DNA of 64,000 nucleotides from Betaproteobacteria bacterium HGW-Betaproteobacteria-7 (GTDB taxonomy: Bacteria; Pseudomonadota; Gammaproteobacteria; Burkholderiales; Rhodocyclaceae), in contig PHCE01000014.1 in assembly GCA_002840765.1 (NCBI GenBank), forward strand, positions 1 through 64,000, read 5' to 3'. Shown here piece after piece: positions 16,926 to 29,636 of this stretch (positions are counted from its first letter, which is position 1; each line of letters starts with the position of its first letter). The notes under the pieces are model-generated. The model was not told the DNA's origin. It was given only the letters and a program-made list of their open reading frames with translations, and did not search any database. The position numbers were made by a program, and so were the translations under genes.

Positions 16926-18541
16926 AGTTCACCAGGGTCGAGATACCCGACTTGGTCGCTGCCTTGCACCAAAGGGGATTTACGTACATCGGCCCAGGTT
17001 GGCGCGGGTCGATGAAATTCACCGGCGAGCTGAAACTCAAGAGTCATAGCCACGCTTGTGAACTCGCCGTTTCGCCCCGCCTTGATGAGATCCCTCGCGT
17101 CTGGCTGACTCCGTTACCCGTTGGTCGACACGAGATTCATCCGCACTTAAGCGCGAATGGCTACCTGTGCTATCTGGCGTTGGATTCGGTCATCTTCGAT
17201 TTCTTCGATCCAATTGGACAGACGCTGAGATGCCTGGAGCGCGCCGAGGACGTCTTGGAGTCCATACTCGCCGGAGAGATGACCGAAGACCTTGCCGAGG
17301 AGTTTCACGCCACCTGGGGTGATACCGTCTGCCTAGTGGATGTAAATGAAGGCAAACTTGGAGTTCAGGAGGCCTACTCATTCGGCCTAAAGCGGGTGGG
17401 TGTGGTTACAGATGACAAGGCTCGCACGCGGGCAAAGCTTGAAGCCATTGGCGGAGGGCTGCCACCTAGCATGATGGCGGCTGTTCGGGTGCGGACAGCG
17501 TCGCAGCCGATGCCCCTGCAGCGTGACTGGCCACCGAAAACTGTACAGGACTTTCTGCAATGGCAGTCCGCTCTCGACCCTGCATGTCGAAAAAAAATTG
17601 AAAACCAGCTACTGAGGCTCTATCAGCGCAAGGCCGCGCGAGCACTGGTTATCATTGAATCGCCGGTCGTGCAGTACGGATTTGACGTGGAATTTAAACC
17701 AGCTAACGCCCAGCCAGGGAAGCCGACGCCGTTGCGCGAGGCCATGTATCGCCTACCGATTCATCCTGTCTCGATCTACCGCATCGATGACAAGTACATT
17801 GCTGAACGCAACTTGCCCGGCGGCAGGACTCTCGCCGGGTTACGGATTGTCCTCGTCGGGTGCGGTACGATTGGCGGCTACTTGGCCGAGATGCTGGTGA
17901 AGGCTGGCGCGGGCACAGCTAGAGGTCAATTGACACTGGTAGACATGGGGTCGATGGAGCCAAATAATCTCGGCCGGCACCGGCTTGGATTCCCTGCACT
18001 GCTCAAGCGCAAGGCCGTTGCGATGCGCGAAGAGTTGCAGCGAGTCGCCCCAGGCGCCAATGTCGTGGATATCTGCGGCGACGCCAAAAATGCAGTTCTT
18101 GGCCAGTTGGACCTCCTGATCGATGCGACTGGTGAGCAAGGTCTGACAGACTGGCTCACGTGGCGATATGCAGCAAATACACCGTTTCTGGCAGCTTGGG
18201 TTGAAGGCGCAGGTCTTGCAGTGCGCGCCTTGCTAAAAGCCTCAGCGAAACATGCCTGTTCGCGCTGCATATCGAGGCCACCACTGGCAGCACAGTACCG
18301 AGTGTTTGACACGCCGCCAGATATCATAATTCGGGGGCATGGCTGCGAAGGGCTTTACGTCCCGTTCCCGGCATCGGCTTCCATTCAAGCGGCGGCTCTG
18401 GCCATGGAGATGGTGCAGGCGTGGGTCGACAATGCGGACTCGCCGACCTTCCGCACCCGCGTTCTTGACCAGTCGCGTGCCGTGCAGTTTAAGGATTGCT
18501 CACCGCCGCGTCATGAAGGGTGCCCGGCATGCGGTACCTGA
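16922..18541 (+). CDS. cap2: Cap2, CBASS E1-E2 fused ubiquitin-like conjugation enzyme
   Basis: A 539-aa protein beginning at the ATG that overlaps the CD-NTase stop. The N-terminal E2-like domain has its cysteine in ANGYLCYL (Cys83). The ThiF/E1-like domain has the nucleotide loop LVGCGTIGG (about 311-319), [17 protein letters not shown], and a likely E1 cysteine in HGCEGLY (Cys475). A CPAC motif closes the protein. Known Cap2 proteins couple the CD-NTase C-terminus to cellular targets and prime it for signalling. It overlaps cap3 by 13 bases. Confidence 0.9.
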   Translation: MKFTRVEIPDLVAALHQRGFTYIGPGWRGSMKFTGELKLKSHSHACELAVSPRLDEIPRVWLTPLPVGRHEIHPHLSANGYLCYLALDSVIFDFFDPIGQTLRCLERAEDVLESILAGEMTEDLAEEFHATWGDTVCLVDVNEGKLGVQEAYSFGLKRVGVVTDDKARTRAKLEAIGGGLPPSMMAAVRVRTASQPMPLQRDWPPKTVQDFLQWQSALDPACRKKIENQLLRLYQRKAARALVIIESPVVQYGFDVEFKPANAQPGKPTPLREAMYRLPIHPVSIYRIDDKYIAERNLPGGRTLAGLRIVLVGCGTIGGYLAEMLVKAGAGTARGQLTLVDMGSMEPNNLGRHRLGFPALLKRKAVAMREELQRVAPGANVVDICGDAKNAVLGQLDLLIDATGEQGLTDWLTWRYAANTPFLAAWVEGAGLAVRALLKASAKHACSRCISRPPLAAQYRVFDTPPDIIIRGHGCEGLYVPFPASASIQAAALAMEMVQAWVDNADSPTFRTRVLDQSRAVQFKDCSPPRHEGCPACGT

Positions 18542-18999
18542 GCGACTGGTCACTTGACGACGGCAGCCTATTGCTAAATTTCTCCGACGACGTCCTGCAG
18601 GTCTTCGCTGACCATGTGCAGACGGACACAAGGCCGGAAAGCGGCGGTGTGCTTCTCGGCACGGTTCACTCAGGCGGCCTGCTGGTCACTGTAGCCACCA
18701 AGCCGACTCGATGGGATCGGCAGTTCCGCTACCTCTTTGAGCGGTTGCCCTTCGGACATCGGGCGATCGCGCGTCGACTCTGGCGAGGCAGCGGTGGCCT
18801 CACGCGATACATCGGCGAATGGCATACGCACCCACAGGACGATCCATCTCCTTCGTCCATTGACCTTGACGAGTGGCACAAACTCGCCAAGGTGCGGTTG
18901 GATGAGAGGCCGCTGTTGGCTGTGATAGTGGGACGAAGCAGCCTATACGTCGAACTGACCCACAAAGATGGCTACCGCAAGATACTGAAGGTCTGCTGA
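18529..18999 (+). CDS. cap3: Cap3, CBASS JAB/JAMM-family deconjugating protease
   Basis: A 156-aa metalloprotease. The JAMM zinc motif is complete: Glu37 in PESGG, then EWHTHP (His99 and His101) and SPSSIDLDEW (Ser109 and Asp112). Cap3 removes the CD-NTase from its Cap2-made conjugates. The ATG at 18529 has GAAGGG eight bases upstream and lies within the end of cap2. An in-frame GTG three codons earlier is less well placed. It ends the plus-strand type II CBASS operon. Confidence 0.88.
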   Translation: MRYLSDWSLDDGSLLLNFSDDVLQVFADHVQTDTRPESGGVLLGTVHSGGLLVTVATKPTRWDRQFRYLFERLPFGHRAIARRLWRGSGGLTRYIGEWHTHPQDDPSPSSIDLDEWHKLAKVRLDERPLLAVIVGRSSLYVELTHKDGYRKILKVC

Positions 19000-19178
19000 C
19001 GTAGCGCTGCCTAAACACCTACGGATGCTGTGCAGCTTTATGTAGACAGACTGCAGCGGGTTGCGCACGATGTGCTGGACAGCGCAAATGCACACGGGAA
19101 CACGGCAGGCCGGGTAGCCTGTCCATTCATCGGCACGATGCAGTCCATATTGTTGAGCGCCCCCTCTTTCTTTTCGGG

Positions 19179-20588
19179 TTAGCGTCTACGCCGAAATTTG
19201 CTGAATAGCTTTGTATAGGCAGGTCTCGGCGGGTTTCTTGCAGGATAATTGACGTCTTTAACGGTTACAGGGACTCGACGAACTGCATAAACTTGTCCGT
19301 TGAAACGAACAACGCAATCCATGAAGTGGAGGCCAGCGTATGCAGTGTGTTCATCGGCTTCGAGCATCCTAATGCCCATGCGACGGTGGCCAAGGTCACC
19401 GATGTAATCCGACTCCTCGCCGTCATTTCGTACGGTCCATTCCACGGAGGCGTATTCCGGAATAACATGAGGGTTCACTATTTTGAAAATCAGGTCACAG
19501 TCTTTCGGGACGCTGGGAACCTCATTTCGGTGCTTGCCGATTGGCTTTTTCGAGACTCGGTCAAAGACCTCAATTTCAATTTCCGGAAGCACCATGATTG
19601 CTCGCCCAGAAACTTCCTCGACCACCTCGACTTCCTGAGTTGGCGGCAGCGGCATCAGGAAGGAAAAAACTTCTGACCACGCAAGGGCTGCCGCAGCTTC
19701 GTCCTGTTCAGCTTCTGCGTTTTCAGCTGCGTTTCGAAGGGCCTGTAGATTGGTCAGGAATACATCCCAGTGCTCATCCGGAATCCGGTTCAAATTCTCA
19801 GACTCATCAATCGGATTAAGAACAACTCGGTCGTCAAAAAGGCGCTCGTGCATATCCTTGATGACCAAGACAAGTGCGTCTTCGTCATCCATTCCGACTA
19901 AGCGGCTCAACAAGTGTTTTTCGAAGCTCTCAGCAGCCAATACCGTGAGCAATATTGAGGAGGGTCTCGCCGCGGCAGACTCTACAAAGGCCACTGCTGC
20001 CCAACCTTTCAAATATCGAACGAGCCTGCGTAGCTGCTCTCTATCATCACCCCACACGACGTTCTTAAACCACTCGTAGATGGCCTTCGGGTCGCTGTCC
20101 TCCCATGCCCCAGACAAACAAGCTAATCGACGTGTGTCAGTTGATTTTTCGAGGTGATACACCGGGGTGTCAATGTGGAATTTTTTCTCGTAAATGGCTC
20201 GTGAGCAGCGTTCTTTTGGTGGCTCGGCAATGCTCTTTACATCGGCATTCAGTGATTTGAAGACCAGCAGCTCTCGTTGAACCCATTCTCTCAATTGGGT
20301 CGGAGCCGGTGTGGCGTTACCATCGTTTTCCCACTGAAAATAAATACCGACATCGACGTCGTATTCTTCGTCCACGTGAACTGGCCGAATCAGCGTTCCA
20401 TATTTATATGAGCCTTGTAGCCAGGTAGAAATCGGGTACCCGTAATCGGTGTAGAGCGCTTGCTTTAGGTGGTCCGCGAGTGCATTCCATTGAATCTGGA
20501 GAAACTCACGCTGCTCTGTTGTCGGGGTAACTCGTTTCAGGAGAGTTTGCTCACCTGCACCATTAAATAGAGATGCCGCTTTGCCCAA
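19179..20588 (-). CDS. Second CBASS CD-NTase with C-terminal sensor-like domain
   Basis: A 469-aa protein. WLQGSYKYGTLI (Gly59-Ser60), EEYDVDVG (Asp77 and Asp79) and HIDTPVY (Asp140) give an intact catalytic centre, distinct in wording from the DncV-like enzyme nearby. Residues ~340-455 form an extra beta-rich domain (FKIVNPHVIPEYASVEWTV, GLHFMDCVVRF) resembling the AGS-C/SMODS C-terminal sensor domain. The C-terminus is a run of arginines (KFRRRR), unlike enzymes processed by Cap2. It starts 4 bases after capV ends, so the pair is an operon. Confidence 0.83.
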   Translation of the reverse strand: MGKAASLFNGAGEQTLLKRVTPTTEQREFLQIQWNALADHLKQALYTDYGYPISTWLQGSYKYGTLIRPVHVDEEYDVDVGIYFQWENDGNATPAPTQLREWVQRELLVFKSLNADVKSIAEPPKERCSRAIYEKKFHIDTPVYHLEKSTDTRRLACLSGAWEDSDPKAIYEWFKNVVWGDDREQLRRLVRYLKGWAAVAFVESAAARPSSILLTVLAAESFEKHLLSRLVGMDDEDALVLVIKDMHERLFDDRVVLNPIDESENLNRIPDEHWDVFLTNLQALRNAAENAEAEQDEAAAALAWSEVFSFLMPLPPTQEVEVVEEVSGRAIMVLPEIEIEVFDRVSKKPIGKHRNEVPSVPKDCDLIFKIVNPHVIPEYASVEWTVRNDGEESDYIGDLGHRRMGIRMLEADEHTAYAGLHFMDCVVRFNGQVYAVRRVPVTVKDVNYPARNPPRPAYTKLFSKFRRRR

Positions 20589-20592
20589 GGCC

Positions 20593-21588
20593 TTAGTCCT
20601 TAATCAGTTGTAATTGTGGGTTATGCGATAAGAATACGGGCAGTTTAGTGGTAAGCACATCTGTGACAGCTTTTTCAGCTAAGGCAAGCAAGGTTTTCTT
20701 GGCCGCTTCGGTGGCTACGTCCAGCCCGAGGTCTTTTGCCTGCTCTTGGGAAGGTTCATGGTCAATCCGGAAATATCGATCTTTTAGGCGATGAGAAACC
20801 AGTTGGTCCACAAACTGCTGTTGTGCCGAAATCATTACTGAAAACAAGCGCTGGTCCTGCATCCAATCAGCAACGCCGAAGTCACGACCCGAGCTAAACG
20901 AAAGGGAATAGCTTTGAGTTGTCGTTCCTACGCTCAGGATTCGCAAGGCAGCTGCCGGGACTTCAAAAAAGTGCTCTGCCTCATGTGCAGCAATCAAATC
21001 AGGCGCATTGGCAAATAAGCCACCGTCTGCGTAGAGGCATCCTTGAACCTCTGCCAATTCGAAGAATGTTGGGGCTGCAGCAGTTGCCAAAGCAACATTA
21101 ACAGCCTTGAGTTTCCAATCCCGATTCCATTCACGCTTGTGCCGTGTTTTGAATACCTGCGGTGTTCCTTGGGTAACATTTACGGCAGGAATTGCTACCG
21201 GATGAATAGCATCTCCCAAGGTGGCATTCGCGGGTATGAGCTCAGAGATGGCATCCCGCAGAGGAGATGTCGAGTACCTGGCCTTCCTTGCGTGCCTCCA
21301 CAAGTCCAACCCAATTTTGAGTTTGCCTTCTGGCGGCTCGTGAATTGGGAAAATCTTCGCACCATGCTCCAGAAACACTTGTACCACTCGGGCCATTGGC
21401 ACTTCGAATGCAACTGCTAGCGCTACGATGCCACCGATGGATGTGCCGCAAGTCAGATCAAAACATTGGCCTATTGGCTTTTGCAGATGGTCTTCAATAA
21501 CTGCCAATGCCTTTGCAGTAAAAAGTCCCCTGTAACCGCCGCCCGTTAGGGCCAATGCTTGAAATGGTTGGTCTACAGTCCAAGTCAT
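20593..21588 (-). CDS. capV: CapV-like patatin phospholipase effector
   Basis: A 331-aa patatin-like lipase. It has the oxyanion loop GGGYRG (residues 16-21), the nucleophile elbow GTSIGG (Ser50) and the catalytic aspartate in YADGGLF (Asp188). CapV enzymes are activated by the cyclic nucleotide of a partner CD-NTase and degrade inner-membrane phospholipids, killing the infected cell. It is the first gene of a two-gene unit with the CD-NTase just downstream, a standard effector-first CBASS layout. It is convergent with the cdn-cap2-cap3 operon. Confidence 0.88.
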   Translation of the reverse strand: MTWTVDQPFQALALTGGGYRGLFTAKALAVIEDHLQKPIGQCFDLTCGTSIGGIVALAVAFEVPMARVVQVFLEHGAKIFPIHEPPEGKLKIGLDLWRHARKARYSTSPLRDAISELIPANATLGDAIHPVAIPAVNVTQGTPQVFKTRHKREWNRDWKLKAVNVALATAAAPTFFELAEVQGCLYADGGLFANAPDLIAAHEAEHFFEVPAAALRILSVGTTTQSYSLSFSSGRDFGVADWMQDQRLFSVMISAQQQFVDQLVSHRLKDRYFRIDHEPSQEQAKDLGLDVATEAAKKTLLALAEKAVTDVLTTKLPVFLSHNPQLQLIKD

Positions 21589-21852
21589 CGTAATACCCTT
21601 GTCTTTCCAGTTAGAAGGTTACGCACGAGGCCTTGTTTCTTAAGACACAGCTTTTCGGACTCTTGCGATATGGTCTGGCCACAGAGTCTCCAACCAATTC
21701 GTTGAGTGGTATTCAGGCTGGTGGGGCAAGATGCTGCAAATTATGCCACTACACCACACAAGCCGCTGTTCGACCGCCGAGTTCTCTTGCAGGCTGAACC
21801 GGCCACATCGTTGACTTCGCTTTGAAGGCCCCCAATGGCCGTATAGGCCAAA

Positions 21853-22071
21853 TTATGTGAAATGGCCCCACTGCAGGAATAGCCGCCTTGCTGTATCTAG
21901 CGCCTTATCGACTTCCCTGCTACTGAGTGGCAGAAAGTAAGTTGGCACCTCGAGATATTTAGAATCTGGCGCATCAATCCGCTCAGGAAAACTCCACATC
22001 CACAGGAACCACGAAAGTAGTCCCATAACAGCCCATGAATCTGTGGGGGGAATTGTGGGGGGAATTTTCAA
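21853..22071 (-). CDS. Doubtful small ORF near the element end (72 aa)
   Basis: The frame begins inside the tandem GTGGGGGGAATT repeats (reading KIPPTIPPTD) and continues through a Trp/Leu-rich stretch and an amphipathic end (SREVDKALDTARRLF). No ribosome binding site is visible. The last half looks more protein-like than the first. It may be a small element gene or chance. Confidence 0.25.
   Translation of the reverse strand: MKIPPTIPPTDSWAVMGLLSWFLWMWSFPERIDAPDSKYLEVPTYFLPLSSREVDKALDTARRLFLQWGHFT
22043..22066. repeat. Tandem 12-bp direct repeat next to the attachment site
   Basis: Two head-to-tail copies of GTGGGGGGAATT, 67 bases from the tRNA-Pro 3' end. Short direct repeats inside element ends often serve as integrase arm-binding or excisionase sites. 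That role is inferred only from position. Confidence 0.5.
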
Positions 22072-22090
22072 AAATCAGAGCCTAGAATGA

Positions 22091-22120
22091 ACTTAGGCCA
22101 ATCCGAGGATTGGCCTAAGT
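22091..22120 (-). terminator. Hairpin downstream of tRNA-Pro
   Basis: A perfect 13-bp stem (ACTTAGGCCAATC with its complement) and a 4-base loop, 13 bases past the tRNA 3' end on the minus strand. The following minus-strand bases (TCATTCT) are only partly T-rich, so it could end tRNA transcription or be an att-site structure. Confidence 0.5.
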
Positions 22121-22132
22121 CATTGATTCTCT

Positions 22133-22210
<78 letters not shown>

Positions 22211-22242
22211 CAAGCCAAGCATTATACCGGAAAAATCCAGAT

Positions 22243-22620
22243 TCAAAGTCGCAACATCTCGATAACGAACTTCAATTCTTCACGCAAACCAAGGCCTGCC
22301 TTTTGCGCATCGGCTTTTTCCTGAGCCGACACTACGACGGCACCACCTTCTTCCAGACGATTGCGCGCACCGCTTATCGTAAAGCCCTGATTATAAAGAA
22401 GCTCGCGAATTCGCCTGACCAGCAATACCTCGTGGTGCTGGTAATAGCGGCGATTACCTCGCCGTTTCACCGGCTTCAACTGATTGAACTCCTGCTCCCA
22501 GTAACGCAGCACATGCGGCTTGACGCCACACAATTCGCTGACTTCACCAATGGTGAAATAGCGCTTGGCGGGGATAGGCGGAAGATCTTCGCCGGAGGAG
22601 TTTTTAGGCCGCGGTTCCAT
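22243..22620 (-). CDS. MerR-family transcriptional regulator
   Basis: A 125-aa protein with a MerR winged helix-turn-helix ([25 protein letters not shown], given here only as the span of residues ~21-45) and a RRYYQHHEV wing. The short C-terminal helix has no metal-binding cysteines. It is the usual neighbour of ihfA and tRNA-Pro in betaproteobacteria and overlaps the end of ihfA by 17 bases, so it is probably the last gene of the pheST-ihfA operon. The ligand is unknown. Confidence 0.88.
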   Translation of the reverse strand: MEPRPKNSSGEDLPPIPAKRYFTIGEVSELCGVKPHVLRYWEQEFNQLKPVKRRGNRRYYQHHEVLLVRRIRELLYNQGFTISGARNRLEEGGAVVVSAQEKADAQKAGLGLREELKFVIEMLRL

Positions 22621-22920
22621 CGAAAGCCAATTCGACGTCGGACTTCAGCTTCTGACTGGCATGAAAAGTAACCACACGGCGGGCCGTAATGGGAATTTCC
22701 TCGCCAGTCTTGGGATTGCGTCCGGGGCGCTGGGGTTTGTCACGCAACTGAAAATTGCCGAAACCGGAGAGCTTCACACCATCCCCTGTTTCCAGGGCAT
22801 TGCGGATCTCTTCGAAAAATGCCTCGACCATATCTTTGGCCTCACGCTTGTTGAGGCCGACCTTCTCAAAGAGCAGGTCAGCGAGTTCGGCTTTGGTGAG
22901 CGTCATCGTTGTTTTTTCCA

Positions 22921-22921
<1 letters not shown>
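22604..22921 (-). CDS. ihfA: Integration host factor subunit alpha
   Basis: A 105-aa DNA-bending protein of the HU/IHF family. [22 protein letters not shown] and ITARRVVTF are the conserved beta-arm and body motifs, with the proline that intercalates at the arm tip (RNPKTG). The ATG used overlaps the pheT stop (ATGA). A second ATG five codons later (22906, MTLTKAEL) aligns better with the E. coli start and may be the true one. The gene order pheS-pheT-ihfA is conserved in proteobacteria. IHF would also serve integration of the neighbouring element. Confidence 0.93.
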
Positions 22922-26366
<3,445 letters not shown>

Positions 26367-26400
26367 CTACCGACTAAACCAGCGGAAAAACAGCACCAAC

Positions 26401-26429
26401 AAAAAAGGAGGCTTGCGCCTCCTTTTTTT
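26401..26429 (-). terminator. Terminator or attenuator between rplT and pheS
   Basis: A GGAGGC/GCCTCC stem extended by A/T pairs with a TTGC-type loop and a run of seven T on the minus strand. It follows the rplT stop by 15 bases and precedes pheS. It could end the ribosomal operon or control read-through into pheST. Confidence 0.8.
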
Positions 26430-26443
26430 CTTCAAGCGTCTGC

Positions 26444-26803
26444 TCAGGCGTCGAGCTTGGCCTTGGCTTGTGCAGCCAGGGCGGCAAAAGCCGGCTGATC
26501 GAAGACGGCCAGATCGGCCAGGACCTTGCGGTCGACTTCGATGTTGGCCTTCTTCAGACCGTTCATGAAGGTGCTGTACTTCATGCCCAGCTCGCGAGCG
26601 GCGGCATTGATACGGGCAATCCACAGGGAACGGAACTGGCGCTTGCGCTGACGACGGTCACGGTACTGATATTGACCGGCCTTCATCACCGCCTGTTTGG
26701 CGACGCGGTATACATTCTTCCGACGACCACGGTAACCCTTGGCCAGTGCGAGGACCTTCTTGTGACGGGCGCGAGCCGTTACACCACGTTTAACTCTGGA
26801 CAT
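26444..26803 (-). CDS. rplT: 50S ribosomal protein L20
   Basis: A 119-aa basic ribosomal protein. The N-terminus ([22 protein letters not shown], spanning residues 3-24) and the C-terminal [21 protein letters not shown] region are characteristic. L20 is needed for early 50S assembly and represses its own operon by binding the mRNA in enterobacteria. It follows rpmI by 11 bases, the standard infC-rpmI-rplT order. Confidence 0.97.
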   Translation of the reverse strand: MSRVKRGVTARARHKKVLALAKGYRGRRKNVYRVAKQAVMKAGQYQYRDRRQRKRQFRSLWIARINAAARELGMKYSTFMNGLKKANIEVDRKVLADLAVFDQPAFAALAAQAKAKLDA

Positions 26804-26814
26804 ATGCTATCTCC

Positions 26815-27012
26815 TTACGCGTACGGCAACATGGCGCGCACGGATGCGACGTCACGCTCGTTGACTGCTGCGGCACCACGGAGGTGGCGCTTAACTTTGG
26901 TGGTCTTCTTCGTCAGAATGTGACGCTTGAAGGCCTGACCACGCTTGATGGAACCACCAGCGCGGACCGAAAAGCGCTTCTTGGCGCCACTCTTGGTCTT
27001 CATCTTGGGCAT
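26815..27012 (-). CDS. rpmI: 50S ribosomal protein L35
   Basis: A 65-aa basic protein starting [14 protein letters not shown], the invariant L35 N-terminus, with [17 protein letters not shown] in the middle. The ATG at 27012 is chosen over a frame extension to 27033 because it matches the family start and has TAAGGAG just upstream. It lies between infC and rplT. Confidence 0.97.
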   Translation of the reverse strand: MPKMKTKSGAKKRFSVRAGGSIKRGQAFKRHILTKKTTKVKRHLRGAAAVNERDVASVRAMLPYA

Positions 27013-27082
27013 TTTGATGCTCCTTAATGTCATGCCGTCAGGTGGTTCCCGGCGGGAACGCTTGTACTACCCGAAAGCACTT

Positions 27083-27119
27083 CTAGTTAGCTGCTAGCTC
27101 TTAGTTGCCTAGCTGCCAG
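27083..27119. repeat. CTAGTTAG/AGCTG-rich low-complexity repeat in the infC-rpmI spacer
   Basis: The segment is built of variants of CTAGTTAG, GCTAGCTC and CTAGCTGCC in a 146-base spacer. A related TAGTTACTAGTTGTTAG-type stretch lies between moaE and prfC (53784-53818). It may be an intergenic repeat family of this genome, or remnants of such an element. Confidence 0.4.
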
Positions 27120-27158
27120 TACTGCTCTTGCTGGATCCTAACAACTCGATCCTGAAAA

Positions 27159-27680
27159 CTACTTCTTCTTGGCCGGCGCGATGATCATGATCATCTGGCG
27201 CCCTTCCATCTTCGGCATCTGCTCGACCACACCAACGGCATCGAGGTCTACCTTGATCCGTTCCAGCTGACGCATGCCGAACTCCTGATGCGCCATTTCG
27301 CGGCCCCGGAAGCGCAGGGTCACCTTGACCTTGTCTTCTTCTTCCAGGAAGCGAATCATGTTCCTGAGCTTGATCTGGTAATCGTTTTCGTCAGTACCCG
27401 GGCGCAGTTTGACTTCCTTGACCTGGACCTGCTTCTGCTTCAACTTGGCTTCATGGGCACGTTTCTGTTCCTGATACTTGAACTTGCCGTAATCCATGAT
27501 GCGGCAGACCGGCGGCTTCGCCATCGGCGCAATCTCGACGAGATCGACCCCTGCCTCTTCTGCCATTTGCAACGCGGACCGGATACTAACGATACCGAGT
27601 TGTTCGCCTTCTGCGCCCTGGAGACGAATCTCCGGAACCGTGATTTCTTCGTTGAGGCGATGCGCCTTGTTCTGAGCTAT
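27159..27680 (-). CDS. infC: Translation initiation factor IF-3, probable AUA start
   Basis: A 173-aa IF-3 with the N-domain ([13 protein letters not shown]), the linker, and a C-domain beginning near [19 protein letters not shown] and including [11 protein letters not shown]. The conserved protein begins directly after an ATA codon (27680-27678), preceded at suitable spacing by GGGGGT. The only further upstream start in frame is a TTG that would add FFGGFT without a binding site. infC genes typically use rare AUU/AUA/AUC starts, which IF-3 itself discriminates against for autoregulation. It begins 24 bases after the thrS stop. Confidence 0.93.
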   Translation of the reverse strand: MAQNKAHRLNEEITVPEIRLQGAEGEQLGIVSIRSALQMAEEAGVDLVEIAPMAKPPVCRIMDYGKFKYQEQKRAHEAKLKQKQVQVKEVKLRPGTDENDYQIKLRNMIRFLEEEDKVKVTLRFRGREMAHQEFGMRQLERIKVDLDAVGVVEQMPKMEGRQMIMIIAPAKKK

Positions 27681-27704
27681 GGTGAAACCCCCAAAAAACA
27701 ATAA

Positions 27705-29621
27705 TTAAGCCGTGCCACTGCGCGCCGCAACTTCTTCCTGAAGTTGCCTGATCAGGGCATCCACGGACATCTGTCCGAGATCCTGACCACCGCGAGTACG
27801 CACGGCCACCAGTCCGTCCGCCTTTTCCTTGTCGCCCACAACGAGCTGGTAAGGCAGCCGGTTCAAGCTATGTTCGCGAATTTTATAGGTAATTTTCTCG
27901 TTGCGCAAATCCGCCTCGGCCCTGAAGCCCGCCTGGTGTAGCTTTTGCGCGACTTCAGCCGCGTAATCCGCCTGCTTTTCAGAAATATTCAGGACCATGG
28001 CCTGGGTCGGCGCCAGCCACAATGGCAGCGCTCCGGCGAAGTTTTCGATCAGGATGCCGATGAAGCGCTCCAGCGAGCCAAGGATCGCCCGATGCAGCAT
28101 GACCGGCACCTTGCGCTCGTCGTTGGCATCGACATATTCAGCACCCAGGCGACCTGGCATCGAAAAATCGACCTGCATGGTGCCGCACTGCCAGGAACGG
28201 CCGATCGCATCCTTGATGTGGAATTCGATCTTCGGACCGTAGAATGCGCCCTCGCCCGGCAACTCCGTCCACTCCAGACCGGACGCGCGCAAGCCTTGGC
28301 GCAGCGCTTCTTCGGCCTTCTCCCAGACTTCGTCGGAGCCAACACGGCTATCCGGGCGCAAGGCCAACTTGACGGCAACATCGTTGAAACCGAAGTCGGC
28401 ATAGACCTTCTTGACCAGCGCATTGAAGGCAGTTACCTCCGATTCGATCTGATCTTCAGTACAGAAGATGTGACCATCGTCCTGAACAAAACCACGCACG
28501 CGCATCAGGCCGTGTAGCGCGCCGGTCGGTTCGTTGCGGTGGCAGGAGCCGAACTCGCCGTAACGCAGCGGCAGTTCGCGGTATGAGCGCAGATCGGCAT
28601 TGAAAACCTGGACATGCCCCGGGCAATTCATCGGCTTGACCGCGTAATCGCGGTTTTCCGAGGAGGTCGTGAACATGTTGTCCTTGTAGTGCTCCCAGTG
28701 GCCGGATTTTTCCCACAGCGTCTTGTCGAGTATCTGCGGGCAACGCACTTCCTGATAGCCGTTGTTGCGATAAACAGCGCGCATGTATTGCTCGATTTCC
28801 TGCCACACCGCCCACCCCTTGGGGTGCCAGAAAACCAGACCCGGCGCTTCGTCCTGCATATGGAACAGATCGAACTGCTTGCCGAGACGGCGGTGGTCGC
28901 GCTTCTCGGCCTCTTCCAGCATGTGCAGGTAGGCATCGAGGTCTTCCTTCTTAGCCCAGGCGGTGCCGTAGATGCGCTGCAGCTGTTCGTTGCGGTGATC
29001 GCCACGCCAGTAGGCACCGGCCACCTTCATCAGCTTGAAGACCTTGAGCTTGGCCGTGGTCGGCACGTGCGGGCCGCGGCACAGGTCGATGAAATCGCCT
29101 TCGCGATAGAGCGAAACCTGTTGGTCGGCCGGAATGGCCTCGATCAATTCAGCCTTGTATTTTTCCCCAAGCCCAAGGAAGAATTTGACGGCATCGTCGC
29201 GCGCCCAGACCTCGCGGCTGACCGGGATATCCTTCTTGGCCAGCTCGGCCATGCGCTTTTCAATGGCGACTAGATCTTCCGGCGTGAACGGACGCTTGTA
29301 GGCGAAGTCGTAGTAGAAGCCGTTTTCGATGACCGGACCGATGGTGACCTGCGCCTCGGGGAACAACTCCTTGACCGCATAGGCCAGCAGGTGTGCCGTC
29401 GAGTGGCGGATGATTTCGAGACCGTCGGCATCCTTGTCGGTGACGATGGCGAGATCGACGTTTTCTTCGATCAGGTAGGAGGTATCGACCAGAGTGCCAT
29501 TGACCTTGCCGGCAAGGGCAGCGCGGGCCAGACCGGCACCGATGCTGGCGGCGACCTCAGCGATGGTGACCGCTTGCTCGAAGGAACGGATGGACCCATC
29601 AGGCAGTTTGATATCGGGCAT
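27705..29621 (-). CDS. thrS: Threonine-tRNA ligase
   Basis: A 638-aa class II synthetase. It has an N-terminal TGS domain (residues 1-~62), an editing domain with the [11 protein letters not shown] zinc-type motif, then the catalytic core with MNCPGH (zinc cysteine), [15 protein letters not shown] and a C-terminal anticodon domain (from ~540). The ATG at 29621 matches the family start [11 protein letters not shown] frame extension upstream runs through a terminator hairpin and is rejected. Next genes are infC-rpmI-rplT, the classic order. Confidence 0.97.
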   Translation of the reverse strand: MPDIKLPDGSIRSFEQAVTIAEVAASIGAGLARAALAGKVNGTLVDTSYLIEENVDLAIVTDKDADGLEIIRHSTAHLLAYAVKELFPEAQVTIGPVIENGFYYDFAYKRPFTPEDLVAIEKRMAELAKKDIPVSREVWARDDAVKFFLGLGEKYKAELIEAIPADQQVSLYREGDFIDLCRGPHVPTTAKLKVFKLMKVAGAYWRGDHRNEQLQRIYGTAWAKKEDLDAYLHMLEEAEKRDHRRLGKQFDLFHMQDEAPGLVFWHPKGWAVWQEIEQYMRAVYRNNGYQEVRCPQILDKTLWEKSGHWEHYKDNMFTTSSENRDYAVKPMNCPGHVQVFNADLRSYRELPLRYGEFGSCHRNEPTGALHGLMRVRGFVQDDGHIFCTEDQIESEVTAFNALVKKVYADFGFNDVAVKLALRPDSRVGSDEVWEKAEEALRQGLRASGLEWTELPGEGAFYGPKIEFHIKDAIGRSWQCGTMQVDFSMPGRLGAEYVDANDERKVPVMLHRAILGSLERFIGILIENFAGALPLWLAPTQAMVLNISEKQADYAAEVAQKLHQAGFRAEADLRNEKITYKIREHSLNRLPYQLVVGDKEKADGLVAVRTRGGQDLGQMSVDALIRQLQEEVAARSGTA

Positions 29622-29636
29622 GGCAAATCTCTGGGC

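Larger units (their letters stand above)
1..22132. mobile_element. Integrated conjugative element, right part (left end outside the window)
   Basis: The stretch holds an F-type conjugation operon (traC to traG), then about 10 kb of accessory genes dominated by antiphage-type modules, and stops at the 3' end of a tRNA-Pro(GGG) gene. To the right of that tRNA the gene content is conserved chromosome. Tyrosine-recombinase elements commonly use tRNA 3' ends as attachment sites, so the boundary is placed just left of the tRNA. No integrase, relaxase or origin of transfer lies in the window. They are expected to the left. The exact att repeat cannot be confirmed because the other end is not visible. 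Confidence 0.75.
21589..22132. other. Right-end region of the element, no clear gene
   Basis: About 540 bases between capV and tRNA-Pro. It contains one weak 72-codon frame on the minus strand, a tandem 12-bp repeat (22043-22066) and a strong hairpin (22091-22120). The junction between element and chromosome is expected in its last ~100 bases. Confidence 0.5.

Noticed and set aside
19000..19178. Possible insertion-sequence remnant between the two CBASS units
   Set aside because: No terminal repeats or transposase fragment could be identified in the 179 bases.
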